Below, in pieces: positions 34,130-46,790 of a stretch of DNA of 64,000 bases. Position 1 is the stretch's first letter. The number at the start of each line of letters is the position of its first letter. The notes beneath the pieces are model-generated. The model did no database searches and was not told the DNA's origin. It worked only from the letters and a program-made list of their open reading frames with translations. The DNA is from Malania oleifera (taxonomy: Eukaryota; Streptophyta; Magnoliopsida; Santalales; Ximeniaceae). The stretch spans positions 53,273,457-53,337,456 of the forward strand of contig NC_080420.1 in NCBI RefSeq assembly GCF_029873635.1, read 5' to 3'. Position numbers and translations under genes: made by a program.

Positions 34130-36567
34130 AGCATGGGTAGGGCTGTCAAGCTACAGTATAATTTCCCAAGGGTGTTTTTATAGCATTGAAGGAGTTGTTT
34201 CCCTAATAATTTTATCAATTACGTCTTTGTCCATAGCTTGGACGATGTTCAGAGGATGTTGGGAAGCATTAAATATATTTATCCTAAATTTCTTATGGCC
34301 CCATGAGATGTCCATAATCTCTATCCTACATTGAATGTAGGTGTTAACCCTGGGTAAGAATGTCGTTCCAAAAGGATAGGGATCAGGTTGGTAGAGGTCT
34401 CCATTTCTAAAATAATAAAGTCAACGGGTAATGGAAATCTCCCACCTTGACTACCACATCTTCTGCCACACCCTGGGTTGCTTAAGAGATTGATCAGTAA
34501 GGCATATGGAAACCGAGGTGGGTTGTAACACTCTTGGGTTGAGTTTCTCATAGGCCAAGTATGAAAGAATGTTCAAACTTGCTCCTAAATCTAGAAAGGC
34601 CCTATCGATGGTGTAATTACCAATTACACACAAGATATTAAGTGAGCCTAGGTCTTTTAGTTTAGGAACAAGGTACTTTACTATTATGGAACTCATATGC
34701 TTGGCCTACTTAACCAAACCATCCATGTGCACCCTTGATTCTGTCTCTTACGTTGAAAAGTCCCTTTGAAACTTTATGAATGCAAGTGATTGTTTCATAT
34801 CATCAAGGAGAGACTTATACATTCATATTTTTTTAAACATGTGCCAGATGGACTCGATGGAAGCCGCTTTCCTAAATATAGAGGGTGCGAGTGAGGTTGC
34901 TGGATGTGACACTGAGTAGCTACGAAAATCCCTATAGGGGGCAAAGTGAGGTGTGGTTCTTCTGGTGGTGGGTGTGAGATTCAATGGTTTGTGTACCCAA
35001 CTAGAGGAAGAGAGAGTACATGAATCCACGTTAGGTACTTCCAATTTTTCATCTTGGGTCTCCCCCGTGCTCAGTTGCTCCTCACCTTGTTTGGCTGTCA
35101 TCCTTCTATTTTGAGATATGGTTACCACCTGGACGTACTCAGAGTATGATGAGGGTCCAACATCCAATTCACATTCTACCCCATACTACCCTTTTGGATT
35201 TACTATGGGCTAACTTGGTAACTTACCCTCATCCCTTCGACTTAAAGCAGCAGCTAGCTATCCCTTGGCGGTTTCTACCATTGCAATAGATTGGGAATGG
35301 GAGTGAAGGAGTCCACTTGACGGTCAGCTTCAATTTGCTTAAGCGTTGTCAACATTGTCTCTTAGAATGAATCATATTTAGATTAAGGTGAAGGCGGATG
35401 CTAAATGGTTAAAGGTCAAGGGGTTGAGTTCAGATGGTTTTGGAAATTTTGATATAGGCATAGAGGCACAACATTAGGGTTTTGTTGAGGTCTTTCGCTT
35501 TGAAAACCCGGAGCTTGCGGCCTCCAAGAGAGGTTAGGATGTTGTTTCCACCCGGGATTGTAGGTATTCGAATAACGGTCGTTAGATGGCTTATCATACC
35601 AATTGTGAGTGGCCTTTACTTCCTCTTGCACAAGCTCAAGCTAGGAATGTGCGTGAGGGCAATTGTAACATGTATAGGAAGGGTCGGAGCAGATTGCACA
35701 AACCTCTGCACACGCTATTGTCTACGGTCCTAAGGACAAACATTGATCTAACTTTTTAGATATGGCATGCAAGGTTGGGGCTAGGTCTTGGCCAGTGGCC
35801 AACTCATAAATTCCTTTTGGTTTGGAATTTGATGGATTAGGTAGTCTACGAGTGGCAGTCATGTGCTTCTAAGAATTTTCTGCTAGATTTTCAAAGAGAA
35901 TCCAAGCCTCATTCTCATGCTTAGTGAGGAAAGTACCTCCACACGATGCATCAACCATAAACCTATCTTACTCAACCAACCCTTTGTAGAAAGTTTGGAC
36001 TAATTGCCACTTGGGGACCTGGTGATGTGGGCATTTACGGAGCAGGTCCCTAAAGCGCTCCAACCTCTCGAAAAAGAGTTCCCCATCCATTTGTGAGAAA
36101 CTTGTGGTGGCTTTCTAAAGTTGGTTAGTCTTCCCGACTGGGAAGTACTTTTTAATAAATTCATGTTGCATGGTGACCCAGTTGGTCACCGAGTTCGATT
36201 CAAAGGACATTAGCCAATATTTGGCTTTATCCTTTAGAGAAAATGGGAAAAGCCTAAGACGAAGAGCATCATCACTAAAATTAGGGATGCATATGGTGGA
36301 ACAGATTTCCAAGCACTTATCTATATGCTGATAAGGATTTTCAGTAGAATTCCCATGAAAGTTGGGTAGCATCGAGATGATTGAAGTCTTAATCTCAAAT
36401 TGGGCCGCCTGAACATTTGGGAATCGGATGCAGGATGGCGAAGTGTATGCATTACGCACAAAGTAGTCCCTAAGAGGCAACAAGTGTTGCTCTCCCACCA
36501 CACGTAGGTGAGGAGCATGGGGTTCCAAGATTTGTTTGGCGGGAATCAGTGGGTTATCTTCGGCCAT
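34130..36567 (-). pseudogene. E gag-protease (Athila-like), broken
   Basis: ATG at 36567 starts M-A-E-D-N-P-L. The capsid domain contains F-H-G-N-S-T-E-N-P-Y-Q-H and L-R-L-F-P-F-S-L-K-D-K-A-K, the signature of the Athila Gag. A stop at 36115 is followed by F-R-D-L-L-R-K-C-P-H-H-Q-V-P and V-Q-T-F-Y. A degenerate knuckle C-A-I-C-S-D-P-S-Y lies near 35700, with Tyr where His is usual. Many stops follow in 35400-34700. The protease (34696-34130) has the D-L-G-A-S box normal for this lineage and later P-V-D-F-I-I-L-E-M. Not functional. Confidence 0.85.
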
Positions 36568-36850
36568 TGCTTTTAGTTTAGAAGACTCATCTTTCTTCGG
36601 ATTAAAGATAGGTTTCCTAAGAGACCTACGGGATTTTTCAATCTCAAGATCTATGGGAATTATCTCATGTTCTAAAGAATGCAAACCAAACATACACACG
36701 TATAAGCACACAGATTCAGACTTCAAAAACAAAAAAACAAAAAAAATAAAGAAAATAGAAATTATGAAAGTGAAAACAAAAGGAAAGCAAATCAAAAGAA
36801 CTAGGCAACAATACTCTAAAGCGAAAGTTGGCTTATAACCGTAGCCAAGT

Positions 36851-36867
36851 CCCTGGCAACGACGCCA
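36851..36867 (-). other. Primer-binding site of E (tRNA-Asp)
   Basis: TGGCGTCGTTGCCAGGG on the minus strand, one change from the TGGCGCCGTTGCC typical of Athila elements. Confidence 0.85.
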
Positions 36868-36872
36868 AAATT

Positions 36873-38463
36873 TGGTAGGCTCGCCAAGGCTTGGGTCCTT
36901 AACTACCAAAAATAATATTTATAAACCTAACTATCCCAAGTTTAAGAGAAATTGAGTAAGTCGGGTATCGATCCATAGAGGACTTGAAGCGCAGTTAGTA
37001 AACCACTTCCAAGTTAGTTTATTATGGCCTTGTTATGAAAAAGAAGTAAAAGGTGATGTTTTGCAATGGTGGATGTTTCTGACTATTGGAAAGATTAAAT
37101 GAAAGAAAGTAAATATACACTACAAGAAAGCAAGAAAATTTAAGAGTTACCCTAATCCTACAAAGAAATACTTTGGTTCGAATCAAACGCCAAACGTCAT
37201 GCCTCTATCTACATTCATCCAGACTTCCATAGAAGTGCTAACCTGAGTGGGCCAAACTGGGAGAGGGGTGATTGAGGGCACAAGGTAGCAAGGGTGCACC
37301 AACCATCCAAAGCACGATTGGGAACCAGAACAATGAGCGAACACCTCCGCGGTTCCATAGCCAACTATTTCCCTTTGACTGATACGCAGAAGTGCTTATC
37401 CTTATCTGTAATCCTTCATCAAACACACAGCAGGTAAATGGAAAGCAGTAAAAGAAAGCATGTAAATGAAAGCAAGAGCAAAAAGATCATCCCTTTATTA
37501 TTCAAAATGTCTATCACTAATGTTAGGAATTATAAACGGAGTGATCATGTAATATACATGGATAGCACACGAATGCCGCCAGTTGTCACATGCCGACATG
37601 CTCTTTATGCACACACCGAAATAGGAATTGACACATATGCTACTCTTAATCTATCTTGGCTCTCAACGACATCTTAAGTCTATCACTAACCTAAGAGAGG
37701 CCAAAGAGAAACCCAGAGCTCATTTTAATGGCAAATATTTATAGGCTCTAGGGTTTACAAAGTTTGTTTTGCAATTTAGGAAGGTTTGTAGAAAATCTCG
37801 CGCAAAAGATCGTTACTGTCGACCAAGTCGCTCCTTCATCATTCTTGTGCATGCCCTGGTCGAGACCCACAGGAAGCCATGGATTTGAATCTCCAATACC
37901 TTTGACTTCATCGCGCCTTAGGGTCTTGATGGTCAAGTTGATGGTCGAGACTTGCAACATCTCGTTCTTCAAGAAATCTCAGTATCTCGATATAGTCGTC
38001 CCTAAAGGTCTCCTAGTCGAACACTTCATCGAGACTCTCAGTACTTCTAAATTTCAATTTTGTCTCAGCATCTCAATGTAGTCGCCCCAGTGGTTCACTT
38101 GGTCGAGCACTTGGTCAAACCTTGCAGCTTCTGATCTCAATCTAAACCTTGGAGTTTGCGGTGGAAGACCAAGTCGCCCCTGTGATTTGCTGGTTGCACC
38201 ACAAGGTTGAGCATCATCTTATTGTCCATTTAGGCTTTGAAGCTTCTGGAGCTTGGCTAACCATCTGAATTCAAGCTTTGAGTCCTCCAAATTCTTCTTA
38301 GCTTCTTGTAATGCTTAACTCCACGGTTTTTTCCTATTTTTCGTAAAAATAAAAACAAACCTTGCATAGCTCTGAACAATAATAACTCTGGGTAAATATA
38401 TAATAAAATTAGGATAAGCATAGGTAAATGAGGGTCTAAAATCATATATTTAGGGACTCATCA
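36873..38463 (-). repeat. 5' LTR of E (about 1.6 kb)
   Basis: On the minus strand it begins TGATGAGTCCC at 38463 and ends CTACCA before the primer site. U3 motifs at 37815-38200 (TGGTCGAGAC, TAGTCGCCCC, GACCAAGTCGC), TATA stretch (CCTATAAATAT on minus) at 37735-37745. The partner LTR is missing, so the ends rest on TG..CA and the primer site alone. Confidence 0.7.
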
Positions 38464-39359
38464 TGCCCTAACCCATGCTCTCTGTCTCTCCCTCTCCTAG
38501 CTATCCGAGTCCCTCTTACCAACTCTCTCACCCTTTCTTCCTCTCATTCAAATAGGCCCATGCCCCTGAGCTTGGAAAAGGCTCTTCTCAGCACCCTCCC
38601 ACCGTGCCGAAACAGCAAGCCACCACCGAGGCTGACCAACACTTCGTCTCCTCTGAGGCTTCCTACCATTACCAATCTTACATCTCCAAGCGTTACATAG
38701 TACATGGTAAGATCATTCCTTCATCCTTCCTTCAAGCTCACCTCCCCACATTGTTAGCCAAAATCACAACTATCGAATGGGAGGTTCTATTCGATTTAGG
38801 AGAGCTCGTGTATGAGGAGCTCGTCCATGAATTTTATGTTAAATTTGTTCCATCCACTCGAGGTTGTGCGGCATACTCTATGGTTTGGGGGACCATAATT
38901 TGGTTATTCGACAATACTTTTTCTCAAGTATTAGTTTGCACATTTTATCCGATACAAGGCCTTCCCAAGGCATCATGGCTAACCCAATATGACTGGTTTG
39001 ATTCCCACAAGGCCCTAAAATTGATCACTGGTGACCCCCACATTCCTCTCATTGCCTGACCCAAATCAAAGGACCTTACAGTTGAATTTTGCGTCCGACA
39101 TCATACGATCACGTACAACTTCTCACCACAGACAAGTGGGTGAAACTAGGAGACTTTGGGTGATATTTTCTGCATGTACTGTCAGTGGCATGGCAAAGGA
39201 ATTTACTTGCCGATAGTTGTTATTCAATATGTGGAGGAAAGTCTGAAATGACAACAGGGATGTATGTCGTACGACCGCCTACTCACTACCTTCTTCGATC
39301 ACTTCACCCTTATCCGCGCCGAGATGCCTTGTATTATACCTACTCTATACGATACATAT
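38464..39359 (+). pseudogene. K: fragment carrying a decayed aORF
   Basis: A pyrimidine-rich leader (38480-38600) precedes an open frame 38604-39059 (151 aa), followed in the same frame, after one stop, by V-R-H-H-T-I-T-Y-N-F-S-P, which matches the H-K-L-I-T-Y-N-I-L-P of the B aORF. Further frame-broken pieces run to about 39355, with C-M-S-Y-D-R-L-L-T near 39275. The N-terminal part has G-K-I-I-P-S-S-F-L and L-V-H-E-F-Y-V, the layout of the plant transposon-protein family proposed for B. It is a retroelement leftover, not a host gene. Its parent element is unknown. Confidence 0.6.
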
Positions 39360-39664
39360 TGTAGAGACCCGAACCTGTAAATAAGGAAAATAAATAAAAA
39401 AAAGGGTAAAAAGAGAATAACAGTAGGGTTCGTCGACGAAGCCCCTTCAGCTCAACGTCGCCGAAATTCATAGAGTCATCAACGAAGAGATACTGAGCGA
39501 AACCAAAGAAAATATCCGGATAGGGTTCATCGACGAAGGTAGGGCTTCATCCATGAACTGAATGGTCGGTTCGTCAATGAAGGCGCCTCTTCATCGATGA
39601 ATTTGACTCGATCAAAGGCTCTATAAATATCATTTTTGGTTGCTTAAGGGTGAAGAAAACCTAA

Positions 39665-39702
<38 letters not shown>

Positions 39703-40076
39703 GAACTAGTGAGTTCTCTCTCTCTCTATGATCCTTTGTCGTTCATCGTTTGTTTCCATGATCGAAGGTTTCCACGATCATCGTTTGGTATCAACACTGG
39801 GTATTTAGCCCAGTAGAATGTAAGTGAGTGTAATATGTTTATGTTTTAAATATGGATCCTTCGTACTGAGGAATATAGATAGAACTCTGGTATATGTCTA
39901 ATAGAACCCCGAATGAGAATGTTAATGTTTTTCGCTATGCATGAATACATATATGTATGAGATATACCTGTTTGTCCCTATTTAGGGCGGGTTGTTTATA
40001 TATGCTTATCAAATACAGGTATAACATAGTATGTGTAGTAGCACTCTGGGTTCGTATAAAGGACCGGAGCGTTACA
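39360..40076 (+). repeat. 5' LTR of F (717 bp)
   Basis: TGTAGAGACCC start and GAGCGTTACA end, directly before the primer site. U3 motifs TTCGTCGACGAAG (39429) and degenerate forms to 39605, TATA box CTATAAATAT (39621-39630), CT microsatellite (39667-39701). Confidence 0.88.
39621..39630 (+). promoter_or_regulatory. TATA box of the F LTR
   Basis: CTATAAATAT about 20 bp after the last GTCGACGAA-type motif. Confidence 0.7.
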
Positions 40077-40079
40077 ATG

Positions 40080-40091
40080 TGGTATCAGAGC
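40080..40091 (+). other. Primer-binding site of F (initiator Met tRNA)
   Basis: TGGTATCAGAGC three bases after the LTR end. Confidence 0.92.
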
Positions 40092-40417
40092 CCTTAACTA
40101 GTTGGAAGTGTGATGCGATTCATACTGCCTAGTTAGGGGTATACTCATAGCTTAGGTTGCTAGGTTCTATAGTTTAGAAAATACCAGAGTTTAGGATGTG
40201 AATAAGATTTGCGAGTGCTGCTTTGTATACCTAGAGACAGAAATCCATTGACAGACTTCTGTGCTTTTCTGGATCATTTGAAAGGTTCAGAAAATCATGG
40301 CAATCTATTGGTGGTTTTATTTCTAAGTGGAAGGGTAGAACTCAAGTTAGAATGAGTGTGTGAGTCATTAGGGTACGTCAGTACTAGGACTGTTATTATG
40401 GGAAGTAAGTTTGTAGT

Positions 40418-40422
40418 ATTGC
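40418..40422. repeat. TSD of G (ATTGC), left copy
   Basis: Pairs with ATTGT at 58075-58079, one mismatch. Confidence 0.75.
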
Positions 40423-42305
40423 TGATTACGCACTTAAACTGCATAATTAGGAGCTTTAATTTAGGCATTGAGACTTATATTTTTAATTAAATACCTAATT
40501 ACTCTCAATATTTTAGCACGGTGTCATATTTATAATATTTGGGTTTTATTGAGTAAATTATGAATTTTTGCTATTTTTTTATCACAGGGTAATTATTGGG
40601 AGCTAAAATCGGCACTACATCATAATATGCACGTATTTCCTCGTTCAAGCTCCAATCGAGACGATTCAAAATTCTAGAAAAAGATGATAAGATTATCTAC
40701 AACCTTTGTGTTTTAAGCTTCGAGTGATACAAGCTCTAGGATGGTCAAAATTGCCCTCATTCGCTTGAAAACAGAATGAAGAAAAAAAAAAGGGAGAAAC
40801 AATAAATAGAAGAAAGAAAAAATAATAATAATAAAAATTATAATTTGACCCGACCATGTAGTCGGGTCCTTATTGGCGCACACTGGGTAGGTTTTCCCCT
40901 CTCCCTCTATATATTTTTTTCCTTTCTCTTCTTCTTAGCGAGTCCCTAGCTTCTCCTCTTTCTCTTACCCTCTCCCTCCTTATCTCTTCTCTTACTCTCC
41001 CTATCTGGCCCTTTCTCTTCTTTCTCCTTCTCCTTTCCTCTCTTCCTCTTAGTCTCCCTCTTCTCCCTGCTGCTTCATTGTCTCCCAGCCGAACTCCTCC
41101 ATTGCTATTGCTCATAATCCTCCTAAAGGTTGGAGCTGCTACTGCGTTGCTGAAGGTTGAAGCTGCTACCAGCCTGCAACCACCTCGAAGACCCTCCTTC
41201 TCTTCCCCTGCTACTTCTCCCATTTGCAACCCGGGGAACCAACCTCCACCTCTGTTGTGGTTCTGCTGAAGCCAGAGAGGCTGCTGCATCTTGTCGTGCT
41301 GCCTCAAGCTCCCACGGCCCTTGCTGCTGGTGCTACCAACTGAGAAGGCCCTAGTTGATGCTGCTGCTGTCATGAACTCGAAGCCTTATAGCCGAATGCC
41401 CTTGCTTCCTTCTACTCCGAACCATGGCCAGCTTTGTTTCTCCTTCTCTTTTCCTTTCTTTCTCTTTTTCTTTTCCTTTCCTTTTATTTAGTTTTTGTTT
41501 TATTCTTGCTTTTAAATACTTAAATCAATACTATTATTTTCTAATTGAGTTTTAGTTAAAGTTTTACACTTTTGAATATCTGTTTGGGTGTTAGTATTAA
41601 AATTTATTACTTTCTTTCTCTCTTAATTAATATTAACCTTAGATTTAATATTTGCTTGATCTATTGTTTTTTTTTTTAATTAAAGTTGAGTTTGGTTTCT
41701 TGAAGAAAAAAAAAAGGGAAATATAAAAAAGAAAAAAAATTATCTTCTTTGAGAAATTTGATTCTTGTTGGGTTCTCTTTAAATTAAGTGTAGTTTAATT
41801 AAAAGTTTGAATTTTTATCGTGTTTCCTATTATCTTTAATTTCTAAAGAGTTAAAATTCCATTCTTGGTTGTGTTAAAGTTTAGTTCTTTTTGTGTTTGA
41901 TTGAGTTTTTTTTCTTTTCTTTTCTTTTTTTTTTATCATTATTGCATGTTTCAATTACGTAGGAAAGTTATCATCTTTAGTTTTTATTCCGAAATTCAAC
42001 GCGTGTTTCAATTCTTGTTCGGTAGTTAACGTAGGTTTTCCGTTCTCATTATTAAATTCAGTGTGTGTTGGGGATTAGGATTTAAATTGCATGTTCATTT
42101 AATTGATCAAAAGAAATCTCAGCAATCCAGAAAACCCAAATCTGAACTAAGTTCAATGACTTTTTATTTTCAATTAGAAATACGTAAAATTTGAAATTTA
42201 ACCGCATTCCCTGAGGAGACGATCTAGCCCTTGGGCTATTTATTACACGACGTAACTCCTATACTTGGGATAACTTCCGAACTGATCAATTTTTAGAGTG
42301 AGTCA
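40423..42305 (+). repeat. 5' LTR of G (1883 bp)
   Basis: TGATTACG start, GTGAGTCA end. TATA stretch CTATATAT near 40908-40915, then a long pyrimidine-rich leader (40895-41060). No GTCGAC-type U3 motif cluster. The partner 3' LTR (49638-50632 plus 57180-58074) sums to 1890 bp. Confidence 0.93.
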
Positions 42306-42311
42306 AGTTTT

Positions 42312-42329
42312 TGGCGCCGTTGCCAGGGA
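42312..42329 (+). other. Primer-binding site of G (tRNA-Asp)
   Basis: TGGCGCCGTTGCCAGGGA, the usual Athila site, six bases after the LTR end. Confidence 0.92.
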
Positions 42330-42636
42330 ATGCCAATTTTAATTTCAAATTTTGTATTTTTCTAATTATTTTTTACTTTTCATTAATTAAAAAAATAAAA
42401 AAATTGAAAAATTTTGAAAAAATTTATCATGCTTGTTTGCTGCTGTGTTTGTGGATTTCTACTGTTACATTGATGTTTGATGCCCTAGATCCGAGATAAC
42501 TCGAATCCACTGTTTAGAACTTCACCTAGTACCAGTAGTGACACAGAGCACAGAATCTGATTGTTCTCCTGTTACTTTTACGAGTGATTCTAAAATTGAT
42601 TTGAGCAATTTGTTTGAACAATTCTTTGAGGAAGTC

Positions 42637-44761
42637 ATGGGTGCACCTGCACCACATACACTTCAGGATTTTCTATAGCCTATACGCACATCCACACCTT
42701 CCTGTATTGTGTTACCACAAGATGCACCGAACTTCAACATTAAGCATGGCATGTTATCTATGATACCCCAGTTTCACGGGATGGATTCTGAGAGTCCATA
42801 CCAACACTTGATAGATTTTGAGTTAGTCTACACCATTTTCATTAATAGGACTGGAACTTATGAGTATATCAAACTTTGCTTGTTTCCCTTTTCTTTGAAA
42901 AATAAGGCAAAAATCTAGTTTAATTTTCTGCGACCTAACTCTATTACTAGATGGGCTTAAATGTAGCGTGCGTTCTTCCATAAGTTCTTTCCTTTTTAGA
43001 TAACTCAACATGCAAAGAGGTGATGAGATGTTCCAAGCTTGCTAGGAGAGATTTAAGGACCTGATGAATATATGTCCACACCACGGATTCAAATCTTGGA
43101 GGTTAGTAAATTATTTTTATACTGCTTTAACCCCTGCATATAAACAGTTTGTCCAGACTATGTGTAATGGGGAGTTCTTCAGCAAGGAACCGGATGAGGC
43201 TCTATCATTCTTTAGCTGAGCAGGACAACCTCTTAAAGAAATCAGTGGTGGAGGCAGATACGAGGTCAAAGAGGAACCTAGTTTACAGGCTCTTGTTGCT
43301 GCGTTGTCTAAGAAATTGGAGGTTATGGAATCAGAAAAAGTGAAAGTTGAGGATTGCTCTATCTGTGAGACCTCAAACCACAGACTTCAAGATTGTCATT
43401 TACTACTAGTATGGCAGGAGAGTAGATCTAATTGGGTGCCATCGGAGAATCGGGTCAACAAAACTTAGAATCAGCCGTTCTTGAACGCTTATAATCCAGG
43501 ATGGAGGAATCATCCGAACCTCTTATGGAGGAATTATCAGCCCGGTCCATCAACCTTATGGTATTAGCTAGTTCCTCAATCTTATGCACCGCCTCTGCAA
43601 CCGATATATCACCTAGTTGCAGCTCGTCAACAATAGTATCAGTCGCAACAAATTTCTCAGAGCTATACACCACCAAGATTCCAACCAAATCTAGCTCCTA
43701 TTCCATCAAAGAAATCTCCTGATGATAGCATGATGCAGATGGTGAACATGTGCCAGCAATTCATGCAGCTTCATGCCACAACCTCTGTAGAATTGAGAGA
43801 TACCATGAATAAGATAAGTACACAGTTGAATATCCTGGAAAAAGGTAAATTTCCTGCACAGCCTCAGCCTAATCCCCAGGTATATCAACTACAATAGAAA
43901 CCAGTGCATACTGTTTCAGGGGATTCTATTGAAACGACAAAGGCGGTTATTACCTTAAGGAGCGGAAAAGAAGTTGCTCGTCCTAAAATGCCCACTAATC
44001 AATAAGCAGTTACTCCAACACCTAAAGTGACAACTGAGACAGATAAAGGAAAAGAAAAATCAAATGAAGCAAGCTCAAGTTCAAAAAAGTTAGATAATAA
44101 AGAGGATGAGTCGGTTAAAGACTATCAACCTGTGGTACCCTATCCTCAGCGGTTGACATTTGGTCAGAAAAATAAGTATCACACTGAGATCCAAGAAATA
44201 TTCAAACAGGTGAAGATCAACATTCCACTTTTGGATGTCATACAGCAAGTCCCTGCATATGCAAAATTTCTGAAAGACCTATGCACAGTAAAAAAGAAAT
44301 TGAACGTGAAGAAAAAGGTTTTCTTGACTGAGCAAGTTAGCTCGTTGATATTGAGTTGGACTCTGCAAAAACTCAAAGATCCTGGTTCTCCCACTATTTC
44401 TATCATGATTTGTGAATCTTGTATCGGGAGAGCTTTACTTGATTTAGGGAGCAGTGTGAACTTGCTCCCATATTCGATATATGAGCAGCTGGGTTTAGGT
44501 GAGTTGACGCAAACTACTATGATGCTACAGTTGGAAGATAGATCTGTAAAAGCTCTGCGAGGCGTTATTGAGGATGTATTGGTTCAGGTTGACAAATTTT
44601 ACTACCCCGTGGACTTCGTTGTTCTAGACATGCAGCAGCCTGTCTCCACCATATATCAAGCCTCAATTATTCTTGGGCAACCATTCCTTGCTACTTCTAA
44701 TGCCCTAATTAATTGTAGAATTGGAGTACTTAAGCTCACATTTGGAAAAATGACCTTGTAG
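42637..44761 (+). pseudogene. G gag-protease, broken
   Basis: ATG at 42637 starts M-G-A-P-A-P, closely like H Gag (M-A-A-P-A-P). The capsid part 42709-42918 has P-Q-F-H-G-M-D-S-E-S-P-Y-Q-H and L-F-P-F-S-L-K-N-K-A-K; then a dense run of stops until about 43350. A knuckle C-S-I-C-E-T-S-N-H-x4-C is visible near 43354-43395. The protease is open in 44027-44761, with the D-L-G-S-S box at 44441, V-D-F-V-V-L-D-M, and I-L-G-Q-P-F-L-A-T near the end; stop TAG at 44759-44761. Confidence 0.88.
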
Positions 44762-46790
44762 TTGAATGTGTTCAATGCTCACAAGATATCAAGTGGGTGT
44801 GATGATGCAGAAACACATGTAGTTGATGTAATAGATAATTTGGATATTTCAGAGCTACTGTCAGTACTTGATGTTGATGGCACGTTTGAAAATGACTCTT
44901 CTGAACAACTTAAGGTATTTGATGAAAAATTGCCAGGATTGGAGGGGCAGTTTCCAAAGATAGGTGGTTCCCCTCACCTATTGGATGCAAGTTACACGAG
45001 TAGTTGGTGTAAGCTAACATTTGAGGCTATTGACCTGCTCGAAATTATGAAGTCATCAGAAGAAGAAATTTTGACACTTGAGCTGAAACCATTGCTTGAA
45101 GAGCTGAAATATGTTTTCCTAGGTCCAGCAGAAGGCACATTCCCTGTGGTAATTTCTTCTCACCTTACTCTTAAACAAGAAACTGAGTTATTGTAGGTAC
45201 TAAGGAAACACTATAGAGCAATAGGATGGACCATTGCAGACATCAAGGGTATCGATCCTTCGATTTGTACTCGCAATATCTTCTTGGAAGGAGACGCTAA
45301 ACTAGTTCGTGATGCACAACGGATGCAGAAACCGACCATGAAGGAGGTGGTAAAGAACGAAGTTTTGAAATTATTAGCTTTTGACATCATCTATCCGATC
45401 TCCGATAGCAAATGGGTAAACTCGACACAGGTAGTTCCAAAAAAATCTGGTTTGATTGTCATTGAAAATGCTAATGGAGAGTTTATCCCATCTAGGAAAT
45501 TAACGGGTTGGAGAATGTGCATTGACTATCATAAATTGAATTCGATTAGCCGAAAAGATCACTTCCCGTTACCTTTCCTAGATCAGATACTCGAAAAAGT
45601 AGCTGGTAATTTCTTTTACTGTTTCTTGGATGGATTTTTACGGTTATTATCAAATTGTTGTAGCACTTGAGGATCAAGAGAAGACTACCTTCACTTGTCC
45701 CTTCGATACTTTTGCCTTTCGTAGAATGCCATTCGGTCTATGCAATGCACCTGCTACTTTCCAGCGCTGCATGATGAGTATTTTCTCTGATATGTTAGAT
45801 GATATGTGTGAAATTTTCATGGATGACTTTTCTGTGTTTGGTAAATCTTTTGATATTTGTTTGAAAATTTTGATTGTTATTTTGAAAAGATGTGAGGAAA
45901 ATAATTTTCTTTTGAATTGGGAAAAATGTCAATTTATGGTAAGTAGTGGTTTAGTGCTTGGTCATTTGATTTCTGAGCGTGATATAGAGGTTGACAGGGC
46001 CAAGGTAGAGCTGATTTCCCAGTTACCTATCCCTAAGAAAGTTAGGGATATCCGTTCTTTCCTTGGTCATGCCGACTTCTATAGGCGTTTCATTCAGGGC
46101 TTTAGTAGTAGTGCTAAACCATTATGTACGTTATTGCAAAATGAGACTGAATTCTTGTGGATTGATGAATGTCAACAGGCTTTTGAAATGCTAAAGAAAC
46201 ATTTGACTATTACGCCCATCATGCAACCTCCTCGGTGGGACTTGCCATTTGAAATCATGACTAATGCTAGTGACTATACCCTTGGTGTCGTTCTGGGTCA
46301 AAGAATTGATAACAAGCTGTCTGTCATTTATTATGCGAGTCGAACTTTGAATGATGCTCAGAAAAATTATACCGCCATTGAGAAGGAATTGTTAGCTGTT
46401 GTATTTGCCTTAGAAAAAATTTGTTCTTATGTCATTAGATTGCCTGTTATTATTTTTACTGATCACTCTACTCTGAAATATTTGTTAGCAAAGAAGGATG
46501 TTAAACCCAAGTTGATCAGATGGATTTTACTTCTCCAAGAATTTGACATCACTATTCGAGATAAAAATGGCATGGAAAATGTTGTAGCTAACCATCTCTC
46601 TCGTTTACAGCTACCTAATATGTATGTATCTCCCTCTCCCTTAAATGATGATTTTCCTGATAAGCGTCTTTTTGCAGTGCCATACGCTCCATGGTTTGCC
46701 GATATTGTGAACTACCATGTCACCGACCGAATGTTAGAACATTGGTTAACTCAGGATATGCATAAGTTCCTTGCTGAGGTGCGACATTAA
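44762..46790 (+). pseudogene. G reverse transcriptase-RNase H
   Basis: The linker 44762-45196 ends in a TAG likely from CAG. RT: 45284-45670 includes W-R-M-C-I-D-Y-H-K-L-N; a frame change near 45640 leads into 45630-46790 with F-A-F-R-R-M-P-F-G-L-C-N-A-P-A-T-F-Q and the catalytic box F-M-D-D near 45820. RNase H follows: the first catalytic Asp is replaced (T-N-A-S-D-Y where D-A-S-D-Y is usual, a G-to-A change near 46261), while K-E-L-L-A-V-V-F-A and F-T-D-H-S-T-L-K-Y are present. Stop at 46788-46790. Confidence 0.9.

Larger units (their letters stand above)
31990..38463 (-). mobile_element. Element E: Athila-like Ty3/gypsy, gag-protease only, 3'-truncated
   Basis: On the minus strand: 5' LTR (38463-36873), tRNA-Asp primer site, gag and protease, then directly a long untranslated region with no RT, RNase H or integrase, ending at the junction with D. 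The untranslated region (31990-32826) is homologous to the 3' regions of G and H. Either a deletion derivative or a non-autonomous element; the missing 3' LTR is a later loss. Confidence 0.85.

Noticed and set aside
38604..39059. Possible host gene of 151 aa
   Set aside because: It matches the layout of the retroelement aORF in B and continues in the same frame past its stop into homologous sequence, so it is a retroelement remnant.
40870..41373. Minus-strand ORF of 167 aa rich in Arg and Glu (and its partner 50085-50450)
   Set aside because: Antisense shadow of the pyrimidine-rich leader of the G LTR. Both LTR copies show it with different lengths, and it has no recognisable domain.
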